Below the pieces are notes generated by a model. That model did not search any database. It was given only the letters and a program-made list of their open reading frames with translations, and had not been told where the DNA came from. The translations under genes and the position numbers were made by a program. A DNA stretch of 64,000 bases from Heliobacterium mobile (lineage in GTDB: Bacteria; Bacillota; Desulfitobacteriia; Heliobacteriales; Heliobacteriaceae): positions 372,001 to 436,000 of the forward strand of contig NZ_WNKU01000001.1 in the NCBI RefSeq assembly GCF_009720735.1, read 5' to 3'. Numbering within the stretch: the stretch's first letter is position 1; each line of letters begins with the position of its first letter. Of this stretch, positions 24,370 to 34,219 are shown one piece after another.

Positions 24370-26941
24370 CGAAAGTAAGCGAGCCGTCATCCTAGACATT
24401 CAGGTGAAGGGCCTTCAAAGTGCGGAATCCGGAAAGAAAATTATCGATGAACTGATTCGAAAAGCGGAATCAGCCAAAAAAACAGAAATCAAACCCCGGA
24501 TTCAGACGGATGAAGCGGAAAAGAAACTAAGTGCTCTTGATCGGGCAATGGAACGGTGGCAGCAAAAGTCGAGATACATCAATAAACTGAGGCTGGAGCC
24601 GACAGCTACGTTAAAAGACCTGGCATCCGGAACTATCCGCAAGCTGGAAGGCCACCTTGATCGTCTTTCCGGAAAGGCGTGGAAGATTACTGTTAACCTA
24701 GCCGATAAGGCTTCAAGCGCTATCGGGAGAATTTTCGATGTTGTCACCAGTCCGTTGGCCGCATTAGGGGCAGGAGTCGGAGTTGTCGGTGCCGGTGGCT
24801 ACATGCTGAAACTTGCCGGAGAAGCAGAGCAGGCCGGAATTGCCTTTGAAACCATGTTGGGAAGCAAAGAGAAAGCGGATCGGTTTTTAAATGACCTAAC
24901 GACCTTTGCCGTAAAAACCCCTTTTGAAATGGGGGACCTGCGTGACGCCTCAAAGAGAATGCTGGCGTTTGGATTCGCTTCTGATGAAATCATTCCAAAG
25001 TTGACAGCCATCGGGGACGCGGCTTCCGGATTGGGCCTGGGCAGGGAAGGTATCAACCGCATTACGTTGGCATTGGGCCAAATGAAGGCAAAAGCCAAGG
25101 TAAGCGGTGATGAAATGTTGCAGATGACCGAAGCAGGCATTCCGGCCTGGGATATCCTCGCCAAAGCGATGGGGGTATCGACAGCCCAGGTCATGAAGCT
25201 GTCTGAAAAGGGCCTTATTCCGGCAAAACAAGCCATCGATGCCCTAATTGAGGGGATGGAAGAGCGCTTTCCCCATATGATGGACAAGCAGTCTCGGACG
25301 ATGATGGGATTGATGTCCACCATTAAAGACTTCTTGAACCTGAAAATCTTTGGTGCCTTTGGGGAAGGGATGCGCCAAGGCATTCTGCCGACGCTTACAA
25401 GTTTTACCGACGCGCTGACGAACAACGAAGAACGGGCGAAGCGACTCCAAGGCGGGCTTATCGAACTGGGGCGATCAGCAGGACAATGGCTCAGCGATAA
25501 GTTAGAGAATGCCGGCCGCTACATGGACCGTCTGTTTGAAAATGATGAGTTTAAGAACGCTTCCTTTGGCGGGAAAATTAAGTTCATCTTTGACGATGCC
25601 ATGGCTGGGTTTAAAAAGTGGCTTCAAGAAGGTGGACAGGAGCAGTTAAACGGAGTGGCCGGCGTGATGGTGGATATCCTTTCCACCGGAATACAAGCCG
25701 GGGCACCTCGTATTGCTGATGCGGCCTTAACCATCGGTGTAGCCGTAGGGAAAGCCATGGTGATGGGATATGAAAAAGCATTAGCTGACAGCCCATTAAG
25801 CGCGATTATCGCGGGAGCAGCTGGAGGTGCAGCCTTAGGAAGCGTTGTCCCGGGTGTGGGTACGGTTGCCGGGGCTGGGGTTGGTGCGGCATCCGGACTG
25901 GTTACATGGGGAATCAAGCAAGGCGTCGACACAATTTCGTCCCCGTATTCGGCTAGCAGTTCGAGTCCTTCCGGCGATTCCGGATACGAAGCGTTCCGGA
26001 AATTGAAGGGATATGCCACCGGGGGGATTCTTGATCGGCCCCATATCGGCATGGTCGCTGAAGACGGCCCCGAAGCAATTATTCCGTTAAACCCTCGCCG
26101 GCGTGACCGGGCGTTGGGGCTATGGCAAAAAGCCGGGGAAGCATTAGGCATCCCGATGCATGCCAATGGAGGGCTTTTCGGGCGAATCGGCCTTGCATCA
26201 GCAGCTTCTTCTGCAGTGATAGCCGATTCTACAGCAGCCGATGATTCGCTATGGTCTACCATCGGATCGGCCGTTAAGGAAGCGTATACCGGACTGAAAG
26301 AACTCACCCGATTTGAGAGTTTAATGAATCAGCTCAATGATTCGAAACTTGCTCTTAAGGAAATGGGGTATGCCATTCGAACAGGGGAGTCGATACTTGG
26401 GTACGCATCTCGTCGAATTGCTATTGGTGCACCTGGTGCCATTGCTGGAGCAGCATTGGATGTTCTCACTGGTGATGAAAAAACGAAGGCTTTATTTGGT
26501 GGAACAGGGAGTGTCGTGGGCGGACTCGGGGGTACGGAATTTGGTGCAATGGTAGGAACGGCCATTTCCCCTGGGATGGGGACCATATTGGGAAGCATTC
26601 TGGGCGGCGCCGGTGGGGCTATCATGGGGCGATTCAATGGAGAATGGGCATCTGGGCTAATGGAAGAGGACTTGAGACAACGCATTGATACGGTTGTCAA
26701 CGCAATTGCTGAACCCTTACAAAACCGGTTAGCGAGCTTAGGGACGGACATTGTTCAGCTTGCTAGTTTTGGGATTATGGCACCAGCGGCCCAAGCGCCG
26801 AATCTCAGTATTCCGGTCACTGCTCCTGTTCAAATTCAACAGTCCGGTCCTGAACTGGACTATGAAGCCATTGCTAACCAAGTGGGATGGCAGGTGGCCG
26901 AACGAATTCGCCAAGTCTACGAGAACTCAACAACGGGGTGA
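24362..26941 (+). CDS. Tape measure protein (XkdO-like)
   Basis: 859 residues from GTG 24362, with AAGGAGG (24346-24352) 9 nt upstream; the frame upstream (TTG 24332) lacks such a site. The N-terminal helical region leads into a TMP domain (~160-330: FLNDLTTFAVKTPFEMGDL, MTEAGIPAWDILAKAMG), long Gly/Ala-rich hydrophobic segments (~485-530 and ~700-785) likely to insert in membrane, and a Gln/Val tail. Length sets the tail at roughly 130 nm if the usual 0.15 nm per residue holds. The start overlaps the chaperone extension by 8 nt. Confidence 0.92.
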   Translation: MANESKRAVILDIQVKGLQSAESGKKIIDELIRKAESAKKTEIKPRIQTDEAEKKLSALDRAMERWQQKSRYINKLRLEPTATLKDLASGTIRKLEGHLDRLSGKAWKITVNLADKASSAIGRIFDVVTSPLAALGAGVGVVGAGGYMLKLAGEAEQAGIAFETMLGSKEKADRFLNDLTTFAVKTPFEMGDLRDASKRMLAFGFASDEIIPKLTAIGDAASGLGLGREGINRITLALGQMKAKAKVSGDEMLQMTEAGIPAWDILAKAMGVSTAQVMKLSEKGLIPAKQAIDALIEGMEERFPHMMDKQSRTMMGLMSTIKDFLNLKIFGAFGEGMRQGILPTLTSFTDALTNNEERAKRLQGGLIELGRSAGQWLSDKLENAGRYMDRLFENDEFKNASFGGKIKFIFDDAMAGFKKWLQEGGQEQLNGVAGVMVDILSTGIQAGAPRIADAALTIGVAVGKAMVMGYEKALADSPLSAIIAGAAGGAALGSVVPGVGTVAGAGVGAASGLVTWGIKQGVDTISSPYSASSSSPSGDSGYEAFRKLKGYATGGILDRPHIGMVAEDGPEAIIPLNPRRRDRALGLWQKAGEALGIPMHANGGLFGRIGLASAASSAVIADSTAADDSLWSTIGSAVKEAYTGLKELTRFESLMNQLNDSKLALKEMGYAIRTGESILGYASRRIAIGAPGAIAGAALDVLTGDEKTKALFGGTGSVVGGLGGTEFGAMVGTAISPGMGTILGSILGGAGGAIMGRFNGEWASGLMEEDLRQRIDTVVNAIAEPLQNRLASLGTDIVQLASFGIMAPAAQAPNLSIPVTAPVQIQQSGPELDYEAIANQVGWQVAERIRQVYENSTTG

Positions 26942-26946
26942 CGACT

Positions 26947-27606
26947 TTGGACATCGTATTGATTGACCCAAAAGGTCCACAGTTACATATCCCGGTAAAT
27001 CCATCAGAGATTACAATCCAGAGGGAAAAAGATATCGAGACCATTACTATTTTAAATCGAGGCGAGGTCGACTTTCCGAGCGGGGAGAAGGTGAAGCAAA
27101 TCACATTCTCTTCCTTTTTTCCGAAGGAGTATGATGGCCAATATTGCCGGTACCCCGAGATCCCTGACCCCCAGGAAGCGATGAACCAGCTCACGGCATG
27201 GAATGCATCGAAGACCCCGGTTCGGTTGATTATTACGGATACGATTATCAATGCCATGGTCTTGGTAACTGCCCACACGAGCAAGTTCAAAGGGGGCGAG
27301 CCCGGGGATGTGTATTTTGACCTAACCTGTAGGGTTTGGCGGGAAGTGAAGGTTCGGACGGCTGCGGAGTCTGTTATCCAATCAGAGCAGTTGGACGCCC
27401 AAAATATAGCGGCTATCGAACGTCCGGATACTCGCCCCGTACCTTCTACAGTGGTGATTAAACCGGGAGATACGCTCTGGACGATTGCGAAACTCCAGTT
27501 AGGTGATGGGGGTCGGTGGCGGGACATCTACCAGCTAAATAAAGACGCCATAGGACCGGATCCGGGTATTATCCAGTCTGGAGTGGAATTGGTGATGCCG
27601 GCATGA
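26947..27606 (+). CDS. LysM tail protein (XkdP-like)
   Basis: 219 residues from TTG 26947, six bases after the tape measure stop. The N-terminal two thirds form a beta-rich baseplate/tube adaptor (VNPSEITIQREKDIETI); the C-terminus is a LysM domain (VVIKPGDTLWTIAKLQLGD ... VELVMP). XkdP links the tube end to the hub and may touch peptidoglycan. The stop overlaps the next start by ATGA. Confidence 0.88.
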   Translation: MDIVLIDPKGPQLHIPVNPSEITIQREKDIETITILNRGEVDFPSGEKVKQITFSSFFPKEYDGQYCRYPEIPDPQEAMNQLTAWNASKTPVRLIITDTIINAMVLVTAHTSKFKGGEPGDVYFDLTCRVWREVKVRTAAESVIQSEQLDAQNIAAIERPDTRPVPSTVVIKPGDTLWTIAKLQLGDGGRWRDIYQLNKDAIGPDPGIIQSGVELVMPA

Positions 27607-28688
27607 TTACACCCGGACTTGGACGATATGAAGTGGTATTAGATAATCAGTGGTTTCTACGCGAACTTACCCAGTCCATCACCATGGAAGAATCACTGGA
27701 CGAAATCGCGTACCGAGCCGTTATAAAGATAGTTGCAACATCGGATTTCCCGGGTATCAGAAATGGCCAGCCAATACGAGTTTCCGGCATTCCCTTTGAC
27801 GGAAAGGAAATGGCGTACCTATTGCATCCGGCCGTAGTATGGGATATTCAATCGCTGAATCGAGGCGTCAAACATATCACTGTGACCGCTTATGATCTGA
27901 CGATATACCTTGCCAAGAGCGATGATGAGCGTCTCTTTCCGGCGGGGCAGACGGCGTCTCAGCGGCTCTCTGTTTATGCAGAAGAATGGGGGATTCCCCT
28001 TGGTCAAGTGGCCGATACAGGAATCCCTTTGGCTCGCGCTTTGTACCGGCCCCAATCGATATGGTCGATGATTCAAAAAGACTTGCAGGAGACGGTTGCC
28101 AAAGGCGGAGAGTTATTTCGACCGCGGATGACTCCGGACGGACTAAGTCTGATTCCTATCGGTGCTAACGATGTCATCTGGGTTCTTGAGGCAGAACAAA
28201 ACATCGAAGAACTTGGGCAGCATCGCACATTAGAAGGAGCTGTTACAAGGGTCAAAGTCTTAGGGACCAAGCGCGGCTCTCCGGAAGTGCAGATAAACAC
28301 CAGCGGAATGTCGCTTCAAGACATTGCAAAACTATCGACCGGGGAAGGTAAACAACAAGAGATGCCATCACCAGTTTTGGCGGTTGTGGATGGGGATACG
28401 GCGACTTACGGAACCATTCAGAAAGTGCTCCAAGACAGCAAAATCAAGTCGATTGCCGATGCCCAAACTGCCGGAGAGCAAGTCATAACGAAAACCGGTT
28501 TTATTGAGATGTTTACGGTTCGGGGTATCGATATAAATACAATCCGGGCAGGGGACCGGGTGATGCTTAACAGCATGGAGCTGATTGTCTGCAGCTTACA
28601 GCGGGAATGCGGAACACTGGGTCATTTAACGTTGGAGTTGGCCAGCCGGGACGAGATAAGGAGGCGGTACTTTGCAAGACCCATTTAA
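27603..28688 (+). CDS. Baseplate hub protein (XkdQ / gpD-like)
   Basis: 361 residues, ATG in the ATGA overlap. Pattern of XkdQ, the late-control-D-like hub: N-terminal strand repeats with ITMEESLDEIAYRA, middle AEEWGIPLGQVADTG and C-terminal domain with TIRAGDRVMLNSMELIVCSL. It trimerises to close the tube and hold the spike. Confidence 0.85.
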   Translation: MITPGLGRYEVVLDNQWFLRELTQSITMEESLDEIAYRAVIKIVATSDFPGIRNGQPIRVSGIPFDGKEMAYLLHPAVVWDIQSLNRGVKHITVTAYDLTIYLAKSDDERLFPAGQTASQRLSVYAEEWGIPLGQVADTGIPLARALYRPQSIWSMIQKDLQETVAKGGELFRPRMTPDGLSLIPIGANDVIWVLEAEQNIEELGQHRTLEGAVTRVKVLGTKRGSPEVQINTSGMSLQDIAKLSTGEGKQQEMPSPVLAVVDGDTATYGTIQKVLQDSKIKSIADAQTAGEQVITKTGFIEMFTVRGIDINTIRAGDRVMLNSMELIVCSLQRECGTLGHLTLELASRDEIRRRYFARPI

Positions 28689-29139
28689 GAAAATCGTGTC
28701 TATGATAGATCACCGAATGAGGGATCATGCGACAAACGCCATATCCGGTGTACCCTGCGTCCTAGGTACAATGACCGAAACTGGCGTTATACTGGACGAT
28801 TTTGCTCACGAAATTCAGGATCCGATTGTGTTAGGGCCGGTCGTAGACATGGACATCGAACTGCAGATGGAAGTGCCGGCTCATGAGAGGGTCGGAAAAC
28901 TCGTCTTGCCTAGTATTCCTACAAAGGCCCATAGTCCAACGGAAGAAGGGGAATATCCGGTGACCTTTCAGTTCGATCCTTGGACATATGATGCGGAAGT
29001 CAATGGTAAGATAAAAATCACCAAGGCCAGAGTTAAATATAAAACACAGTTTCAAACCGGAGACCGCGTCCTCTGTTGCATGGTGAATAGTGGCCAAGAT
29101 GTTGTGATCGTGTCGAGAGTGGTTCCCTATGGCGAATAA
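28672..29139 (+). CDS. Baseplate protein (XkdR / DUF2577)
   Basis: 155 residues from TTG 28672, with AAGGAGGC upstream, overlapping xkdQ. It fits the DUF2577 layout: short N-terminal helix, beta-rich middle and a GDRVLCCMVNSGQDVVIVSRV ending reading GDRVLCCMV ... VVIVSRV, typical of an OB-like fold in spike-binding proteins. Confidence 0.8.
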   Translation: MQDPFKKIVSMIDHRMRDHATNAISGVPCVLGTMTETGVILDDFAHEIQDPIVLGPVVDMDIELQMEVPAHERVGKLVLPSIPTKAHSPTEEGEYPVTFQFDPWTYDAEVNGKIKITKARVKYKTQFQTGDRVLCCMVNSGQDVVIVSRVVPYGE

Positions 29140-29590
29140 CCTTTTTCCTGTCGGTTTGCCAATCACTGACACTCAAACCAATGAAACAAGCGCCAGTCGC
29201 CCGAAGTTTGGGCGATCCTGGCGCTTTGATTTTGATACTGGAGATTTCGTTTCTTCATCGACAGGCGCTTTGGAGCAGACGGATGGACTGAATGCCTATA
29301 TCGAATGGGCGAAGAAGGTGCTACGTACGCCTCGGTACCGTCACTTGATTTATCCACGATGGCACGGTCAGGAATATGACAACCTCGCTCGGCGGGACTT
29401 GACGCCAGAAGTTGTCGAATCGGAAGTACAGCGGATTACAACAGAGACATTAATGGTGGATCCTCGAACTTCTTCCGTTGACGGTTTTACGTTCGAGTGG
29501 CGCGGTAGTGATTTGTATTTCCGGTGCAATGTAATCACTGCTTTAGGAAAAGAAGTGACGCTCGATGGTGCGGCCACGGGGGTGAAATAG
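29129..29590 (+). CDS. Baseplate wedge protein (XkdS / DUF2634)
   Basis: 153 residues, a gp25/W-like wedge component: RSWRFDFDTGDFV near the N-terminus, YIEWAKKVLRTPRYRHLIYP in the middle and DPRTSSVDGFTF at the C-terminus. The ATG overlaps the previous gene. Confidence 0.85.
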   Translation: MANNLFPVGLPITDTQTNETSASRPKFGRSWRFDFDTGDFVSSSTGALEQTDGLNAYIEWAKKVLRTPRYRHLIYPRWHGQEYDNLARRDLTPEVVESEVQRITTETLMVDPRTSSVDGFTFEWRGSDLYFRCNVITALGKEVTLDGAATGVK

Positions 29591-29593
29591 GGG

Positions 29594-30694
29594 ATGCAAC
29601 TACAGTTACCCGACTTTTTAAAGGAAGAATCTGAAGAGGCAATCATGCGGAGGATGTTGGCCCGAATACCTGCAGACATCGATAAGTCGCCGGGAAGCTT
29701 TATTTGGGACGCTCTCGCACCAATGGCGGCCGAGTTGGCCCAAGTAAAGATTGAAATGGGCCGAATGCTCAATCGAGCCTTTATCCAATCGGATGACTGC
29801 TACGGTCCTTATGTAAAGATGATTGCTGCAACACGTGGACTGATCCCAAAGTCTTGCACCAATGCTACGGGAATTTTACATGTCAGTGGGGTTCCAGGAA
29901 CGTTGATTCCAGAAGGAACGATTGCGGCCACTACAGCTGACTTACAGCGAAAAATACCGTCGATTTTGTTTCGAACAAAGGAAGATGGGTATATCGGTGA
30001 GGATGGAACGATCGATATTGCCATTGAGGCTCTTGAAGCCGGAGTTACTGGAAACGTGGCTGCCGAGAAGATTGTGCTTTTATTGTCTCCCATCTCTGGA
30101 GTATCTGCGGTCACGAACATTTCTCCCACATCCGGAGGAACCCCAGACGAGAATGATACTGAACTCAAAGCGCGGTTCTTTGAGTTGGTTCAAAAGCCTA
30201 TTACCAGCGGGAACGTGTATCATTATCTTCATTGGGCAAAGGAAGTACCAGGGGTGGGGGGCGCCAAAGTATTTCCACTGTGGAATGGACCTGGGACGGT
30301 CAAAGTGGCTGTTATAGACGCTAACAAGGAACCTGCTTCCACAGAATTGGTCGAACGAGTGTATTACCATATTGAACAACTTCGTCCGATTGGTGCTTCT
30401 GTTACGGTTTCGTCGGCGAAAGCGATGTCAATTAATATTACTGGTACATTGGTGCTAGAAAATACAACAACTCTTGAAGTTATTAAGACTGCTTTCACGG
30501 AAGCTTGTGTTTGCTTCTTTCGTACCATCGCTTTTCAAACGAACTCAGTAAGCATCGCCAAAGTTGGAAGTTTACTGTTAAGTATTCCGGGAGTAATAGA
30601 CTATAGTGACATGAAAATGAACGACTCTTTAGGGAACGTTGCTTTAGGGGAAGATGGCGTTCCGGTTCTAGGTTTGGTTTCCTTTGTGACATAG
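29594..30694 (+). CDS. Baseplate J-like wedge protein (XkdT)
   Basis: 366 residues with the gpJ family features: IPADIDKSPGSFIWDALAP near residue 25, GIPG-type loops (SGVPGTLIPEGTIA), SPISGVSAVTNISPTSGG and the C-terminal VGSLLLSIPGVIDYSD. It forms the wedge that triggers sheath contraction. Confidence 0.92.
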   Translation: MQLQLPDFLKEESEEAIMRRMLARIPADIDKSPGSFIWDALAPMAAELAQVKIEMGRMLNRAFIQSDDCYGPYVKMIAATRGLIPKSCTNATGILHVSGVPGTLIPEGTIAATTADLQRKIPSILFRTKEDGYIGEDGTIDIAIEALEAGVTGNVAAEKIVLLLSPISGVSAVTNISPTSGGTPDENDTELKARFFELVQKPITSGNVYHYLHWAKEVPGVGGAKVFPLWNGPGTVKVAVIDANKEPASTELVERVYYHIEQLRPIGASVTVSSAKAMSINITGTLVLENTTTLEVIKTAFTEACVCFFRTIAFQTNSVSIAKVGSLLLSIPGVIDYSDMKMNDSLGNVALGEDGVPVLGLVSFVT

Positions 30695-30704
30695 GAGGAT
30701 ACCA

Positions 30705-31724
30705 ATGGGTAATGAAACAGACTTAATGAGGTATTTGCCTCATCATTATAGTGAAAGTCGCGTAATGAGAGGTCTTCAGGGGGCTGTATCGTGCGACTTA
30801 GAAGGTGCGAAAAGCAGGACCAAGGACATTTTCGCTCAGTATTTTCTTGAGACTGCAACATGGGGATTGAAGTATTGGGAGCAATTCGCTGGCTTACCAA
30901 TTCGAGAAGACTTACCTAGCGATCAGAGACGGTCCAGGATTATCGCAAAGCTTACTTTTCAACCAACCATGACCAAAAAAGTCATGGAATCTATAGTTGA
31001 TGCTTTTTTAATCTCGGGAAAATCTCATATAGAAGAATTTCCTGAACGGTACGCAATTAAGATTTTTTTACCATCCGACGAAGGCTTTTTTCGGGACTTG
31101 ATTCATGCGGTTGATGAAGCCAAACCAGCGCATATCGATGTCGGTTGGTCCTTCGAAATGGAAAGCAAAGTCGAGATTATTAACCACCTGGGATATCATT
31201 TAATAATAACAGTTACGAATAATCCATGGAGCATTGCCCCCGGTGATGTAAGCCTGTTTCTCGATGGAGCAGCAGCATTAAACGGGGATTTCTTTTTGTC
31301 CGGTAGAAACATCGGCGGCGGCCCGTCTGGGGATGGACCAGGGCAGCGAATGGCCCTAACGATGAATCTTGCTGTAAATCATTTCTTCGGTGTGTTTTCT
31401 GAATACCTTAATCCGGTTCTCGATGGTCGGTTCAACCTCGATGGCACAGCCGATTTGAACTCTGTTCCAGATGTGATCCCGTTGGCCGCAAGGCAGATGG
31501 TGGACCCTCCGAAGTTGGTTTTCCCGGTAAGCACGTCGGCTGAACCTTTACGCTCAGAAGCCATAAAGGTAACCACACAAACGAACTTTAGCCAACGAAC
31601 CGTGAACCTAAACGGAAATGTGGCATTGGATGGAAGCGTAAACCTGGACCGAGTTTTTGCAAGCCAACCCGGTACGCTCCGGGTATATAAACAAAGAATT
31701 TTAACCGAGGAGGTCGCTGTCTAA
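30705..31724 (+). CDS. Baseplate protein XkdU-like with repeat-rich C-terminal extension
   Basis: 339 residues. Residues 1-~155 match the XkdU/DUF2313 (P2 gpI-like) domain (MRYLPHHYSES, AQYFLETATWGLKYWE, HIDVGWSFE). Residues ~165-339 are extra: three short blocks of LDGxxxLDGxxxL type (LDGAAALNGDFFLSG ~188, LDGRFNLDGTADLNS ~238, LNGNVALDGSVNLDR ~302). Normal XkdU is ~190 aa. The extension probably holds or forms part of a fibre. Confidence 0.82.
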   Translation: MGNETDLMRYLPHHYSESRVMRGLQGAVSCDLEGAKSRTKDIFAQYFLETATWGLKYWEQFAGLPIREDLPSDQRRSRIIAKLTFQPTMTKKVMESIVDAFLISGKSHIEEFPERYAIKIFLPSDEGFFRDLIHAVDEAKPAHIDVGWSFEMESKVEIINHLGYHLIITVTNNPWSIAPGDVSLFLDGAAALNGDFFLSGRNIGGGPSGDGPGQRMALTMNLAVNHFFGVFSEYLNPVLDGRFNLDGTADLNSVPDVIPLAARQMVDPPKLVFPVSTSAEPLRSEAIKVTTQTNFSQRTVNLNGNVALDGSVNLDRVFASQPGTLRVYKQRILTEEVAV

Positions 31725-31832
31725 ATGGCCGATTCTCAATACTCAGCGGAACTCAGGGTCTATAAAAAAGGTGAACTAACGGAGGTGGAAGCTGATGGCC
31801 AACAGTGTGACAACGAATGCAGCCAGGGCTAA
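31725..31832 (+). CDS. Possible 35-aa peptide
   Basis: ATG 31725 directly after the XkdU-like stop, with GAGGAGG ~10 nt upstream. The sequence (YSAELRVYKKGELTEVE) is strand-like. It overlaps the next gene's start by 38 nt in another frame; it may be real or only carry that gene's ribosome site. Confidence 0.35.
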   Translation: MADSQYSAELRVYKKGELTEVEADGQQCDNECSQG

Positions 31833-32178
31833 GTTTGCCCAGGCCCATGGAGGAAGTGCAGCACTCCCTGCCATAACTCAAATCGGGTGGGGGAATGGTG
31901 GACATAACCCGGCAACTAGCGAACCCATTGCTCCCGATCCGGCAGCCACTCAGGTACCCGGTGAGTTTCTTGTTAAAAATATCGACGGTCATAGCTTCCC
32001 GGTTGCGACAACGCTCCGCATTACCGGGAGCCTAGGACTGACCGAAGGCAACGGGCAAAACGTCTCCGCTGTTGGCCTTTACGACAGTGCGGGAACGCTG
32101 GTGGCACTGAAGACCTTTCGACCCAAGGCCAAAGACGACGAAACAGTCATGGAAATCGATTGGGATGAAGAGTTTTAA
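31795..32178 (+). CDS. Tail-collar/fibre N-terminal protein
   Basis: 127 residues, ATG with GGAGGTGG upstream. Pattern of phage tail-collar fibre proteins that start with an Ala-rich helix and hold IGWGNGG, then a conserved 'SAVGLYDSAGTLVA' strand pair. It probably bridges baseplate and the large fibre encoded next. Confidence 0.7.
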   Translation: MANSVTTNAARAKFAQAHGGSAALPAITQIGWGNGGHNPATSEPIAPDPAATQVPGEFLVKNIDGHSFPVATTLRITGSLGLTEGNGQNVSAVGLYDSAGTLVALKTFRPKAKDDETVMEIDWDEEF

Positions 32179-32191
32179 GGAGGTGTGAGCA

Positions 32192-34207
32192 TTGGCGAAT
32201 CAAACGATCGATGATCCCAAGACCTACAGTGCCGTTTTACGGCAATTGGAAACTACAGACCCGGCCCATGCCGACACCTTCAACCCGTTATTTAAGCGGT
32301 TGATTAACAACGATGAGTTTATTAAGGCGTTGGCCGACCAGGTTGCCCAGAACCTAGCCAGTCACATCGCGGACAAAGATAACCCTCACGGAACGACAGC
32401 CTCAGAAGTAGGAGCGCCGCCGACTTCCAGACAAATTGCCACGTCCGGGGCACTCACTGGCGGCGGTGACTTGAAACAGGACCGAACGATCACCCACCAA
32501 AACACGCCGGGATTTAAGCACGTACCGGCAGGCGGGGCAGTCGGTCAAGCCCTTGTATGGGCGGGAGATGGTGAAGCCCAATGGGGCACAGGCGTGGACG
32601 CGAATAACGGGCGTTATCAATCTGATTTTGGTTTCGGTACTCCAGATTTAAAAAACTGCATTCAAAATGGAGAAGCCGTAAGTTTAGGCGCGTTAAGCAG
32701 CATTACTTTACCTGATCTAGCATCAAGTCTAAACCCATCGTCGGCTTATAAGTACGGCTTAAATGTTAAGCCGACTGTAGACTGTAGCGCAATAACGGTA
32801 CAACTAGGGGCGAATAATACTGGTCTAAAATCGTTATACGTAATAAACGACTCGACGGGTGCAGTATTAAGCACTACAGATATATCATCAGTGTCAAATG
32901 GCGGATCTGTTACCGTGTCGGTGTCATTACAGGCGAATGTAGTTTACAGGATCGTAGTAGACGGCAATGGAGCCGGATACACCTGTGGATATCTGACGAA
33001 TACGACCATGCCTAGTGCCTCGGACATAGTGGTAGTCGCTGGCTATAGCGGAAATGGCACCAATAACACCACTATATATGCCATAAAAAGTATCACAATT
33101 ATAAAGTCCGTCACATCGGGCACTGTCACAAAAACAGTAACGCCCTCCGATATCAAAAAATGGGGCAATCTCAAATGGACGCAGACAAAGCCGACGAATA
33201 CGAATGTTGTTTGTGACGTACTCGACCCTGTCTCATTGGTAAATTGCATACCAATCATGACCGGACCAACTACGCCTAGTGGAGTAGCTAGTGCGAGTTC
33301 AAACAGTTCCGTTGCTTTTTATGTATTTGACGGCAATTGGACAACAGGAGTTGCTAACGGATTTACTTTCCCCTCCGGCGTATTAACTGGGTGGATACAG
33401 TATCAATTCCAGACCGCTAAAAGAATTACAACTTACACTATCGCCTCAAACTCAGCGGGCAGTACGTCGGCTCCGAAAAACTGGACGCTTAAAGGCAGTA
33501 ACGACGGCACAAACTTTACGGTTATCGACACGGTAACGAATAGTACGGGATGGGCAGATTACGAGAAACGAACCTTTGTCGTAGATACTCCGGGTAACTA
33601 TACGTACTACCGCGTAGATATTACTGCAAATAATGGAGATGCGACTTATACAAGAGTTGGCGAGATTGAAATGTACCAAGACATGACAGTACTTAAATCC
33701 AATATAACGTCAATCGCTGACTTGTCAGATTTAAGCATTACTACATACCCATCGCTTACATTACGCTGGACACTCACCCGAAACAGCACCAGTGACACGT
33801 CGCCAACAGTAAGTAATCCAAGTATCACATGGGAGGGGGACTTAAATTTGATACAGCCAAATGTACCAATGACTGCTAGAGTACAGCAAACAACGGCGAT
33901 TCAAAACACTTATTACACGATTCTAGACGTGCAAAACGGTAAAGGTATGCTAAACAGGGTATCAGTATATTTAAGCAGTAGCATTGCAGGAAGATACGCA
34001 CAACTTAAAATAACGGTAGACGGAAAGGCGCCGTTATATATATCAACCCCAACAGGCAACGGATCTATCACTTATTCTGATTCGCAAACTAGGATGGAAT
34101 ATATAGGGCCGATTTATTTCAAGTCATCATTGAAAGTCGAAGTTACTTGTACTTCTACGGGTACGCCGACTATTGAAGCTACAGCTGACTACGCTTTAGT
34201 CGCATAA
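32192..34207 (+). CDS. Tail fibre with discoidin (F5/8 type C) domain
   Basis: 671 residues, TTG start after AAGGAGGTGTGAGC. The N-terminal part has the fibre signature DNPHGTTASEVGA and GALTGGGDLKQDR. Residues ~350-500 form a discoidin-like carbohydrate-binding domain (WIQYQFQTAKRITTYTIASN, PKNWTLKGSNDG, YYRVDI). The C-terminal ~170 residues are Thr/Ser-rich beta. From ~32,630 on, base composition becomes A/T-richer and synonymous codons change, suggesting a swapped host-binding module. It recognises the host surface. Confidence 0.88.
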   Translation: MANQTIDDPKTYSAVLRQLETTDPAHADTFNPLFKRLINNDEFIKALADQVAQNLASHIADKDNPHGTTASEVGAPPTSRQIATSGALTGGGDLKQDRTITHQNTPGFKHVPAGGAVGQALVWAGDGEAQWGTGVDANNGRYQSDFGFGTPDLKNCIQNGEAVSLGALSSITLPDLASSLNPSSAYKYGLNVKPTVDCSAITVQLGANNTGLKSLYVINDSTGAVLSTTDISSVSNGGSVTVSVSLQANVVYRIVVDGNGAGYTCGYLTNTTMPSASDIVVVAGYSGNGTNNTTIYAIKSITIIKSVTSGTVTKTVTPSDIKKWGNLKWTQTKPTNTNVVCDVLDPVSLVNCIPIMTGPTTPSGVASASSNSSVAFYVFDGNWTTGVANGFTFPSGVLTGWIQYQFQTAKRITTYTIASNSAGSTSAPKNWTLKGSNDGTNFTVIDTVTNSTGWADYEKRTFVVDTPGNYTYYRVDITANNGDATYTRVGEIEMYQDMTVLKSNITSIADLSDLSITTYPSLTLRWTLTRNSTSDTSPTVSNPSITWEGDLNLIQPNVPMTARVQQTTAIQNTYYTILDVQNGKGMLNRVSVYLSSSIAGRYAQLKITVDGKAPLYISTPTGNGSITYSDSQTRMEYIGPIYFKSSLKVEVTCTSTGTPTIEATADYALVA

Positions 34208-34219
34208 GGAGGGCTCACT

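Noticed and set aside
25624-26307. 227-codon minus-strand frame
   Set aside because: Shadow of the Gly/Ala-rich tape measure gene.
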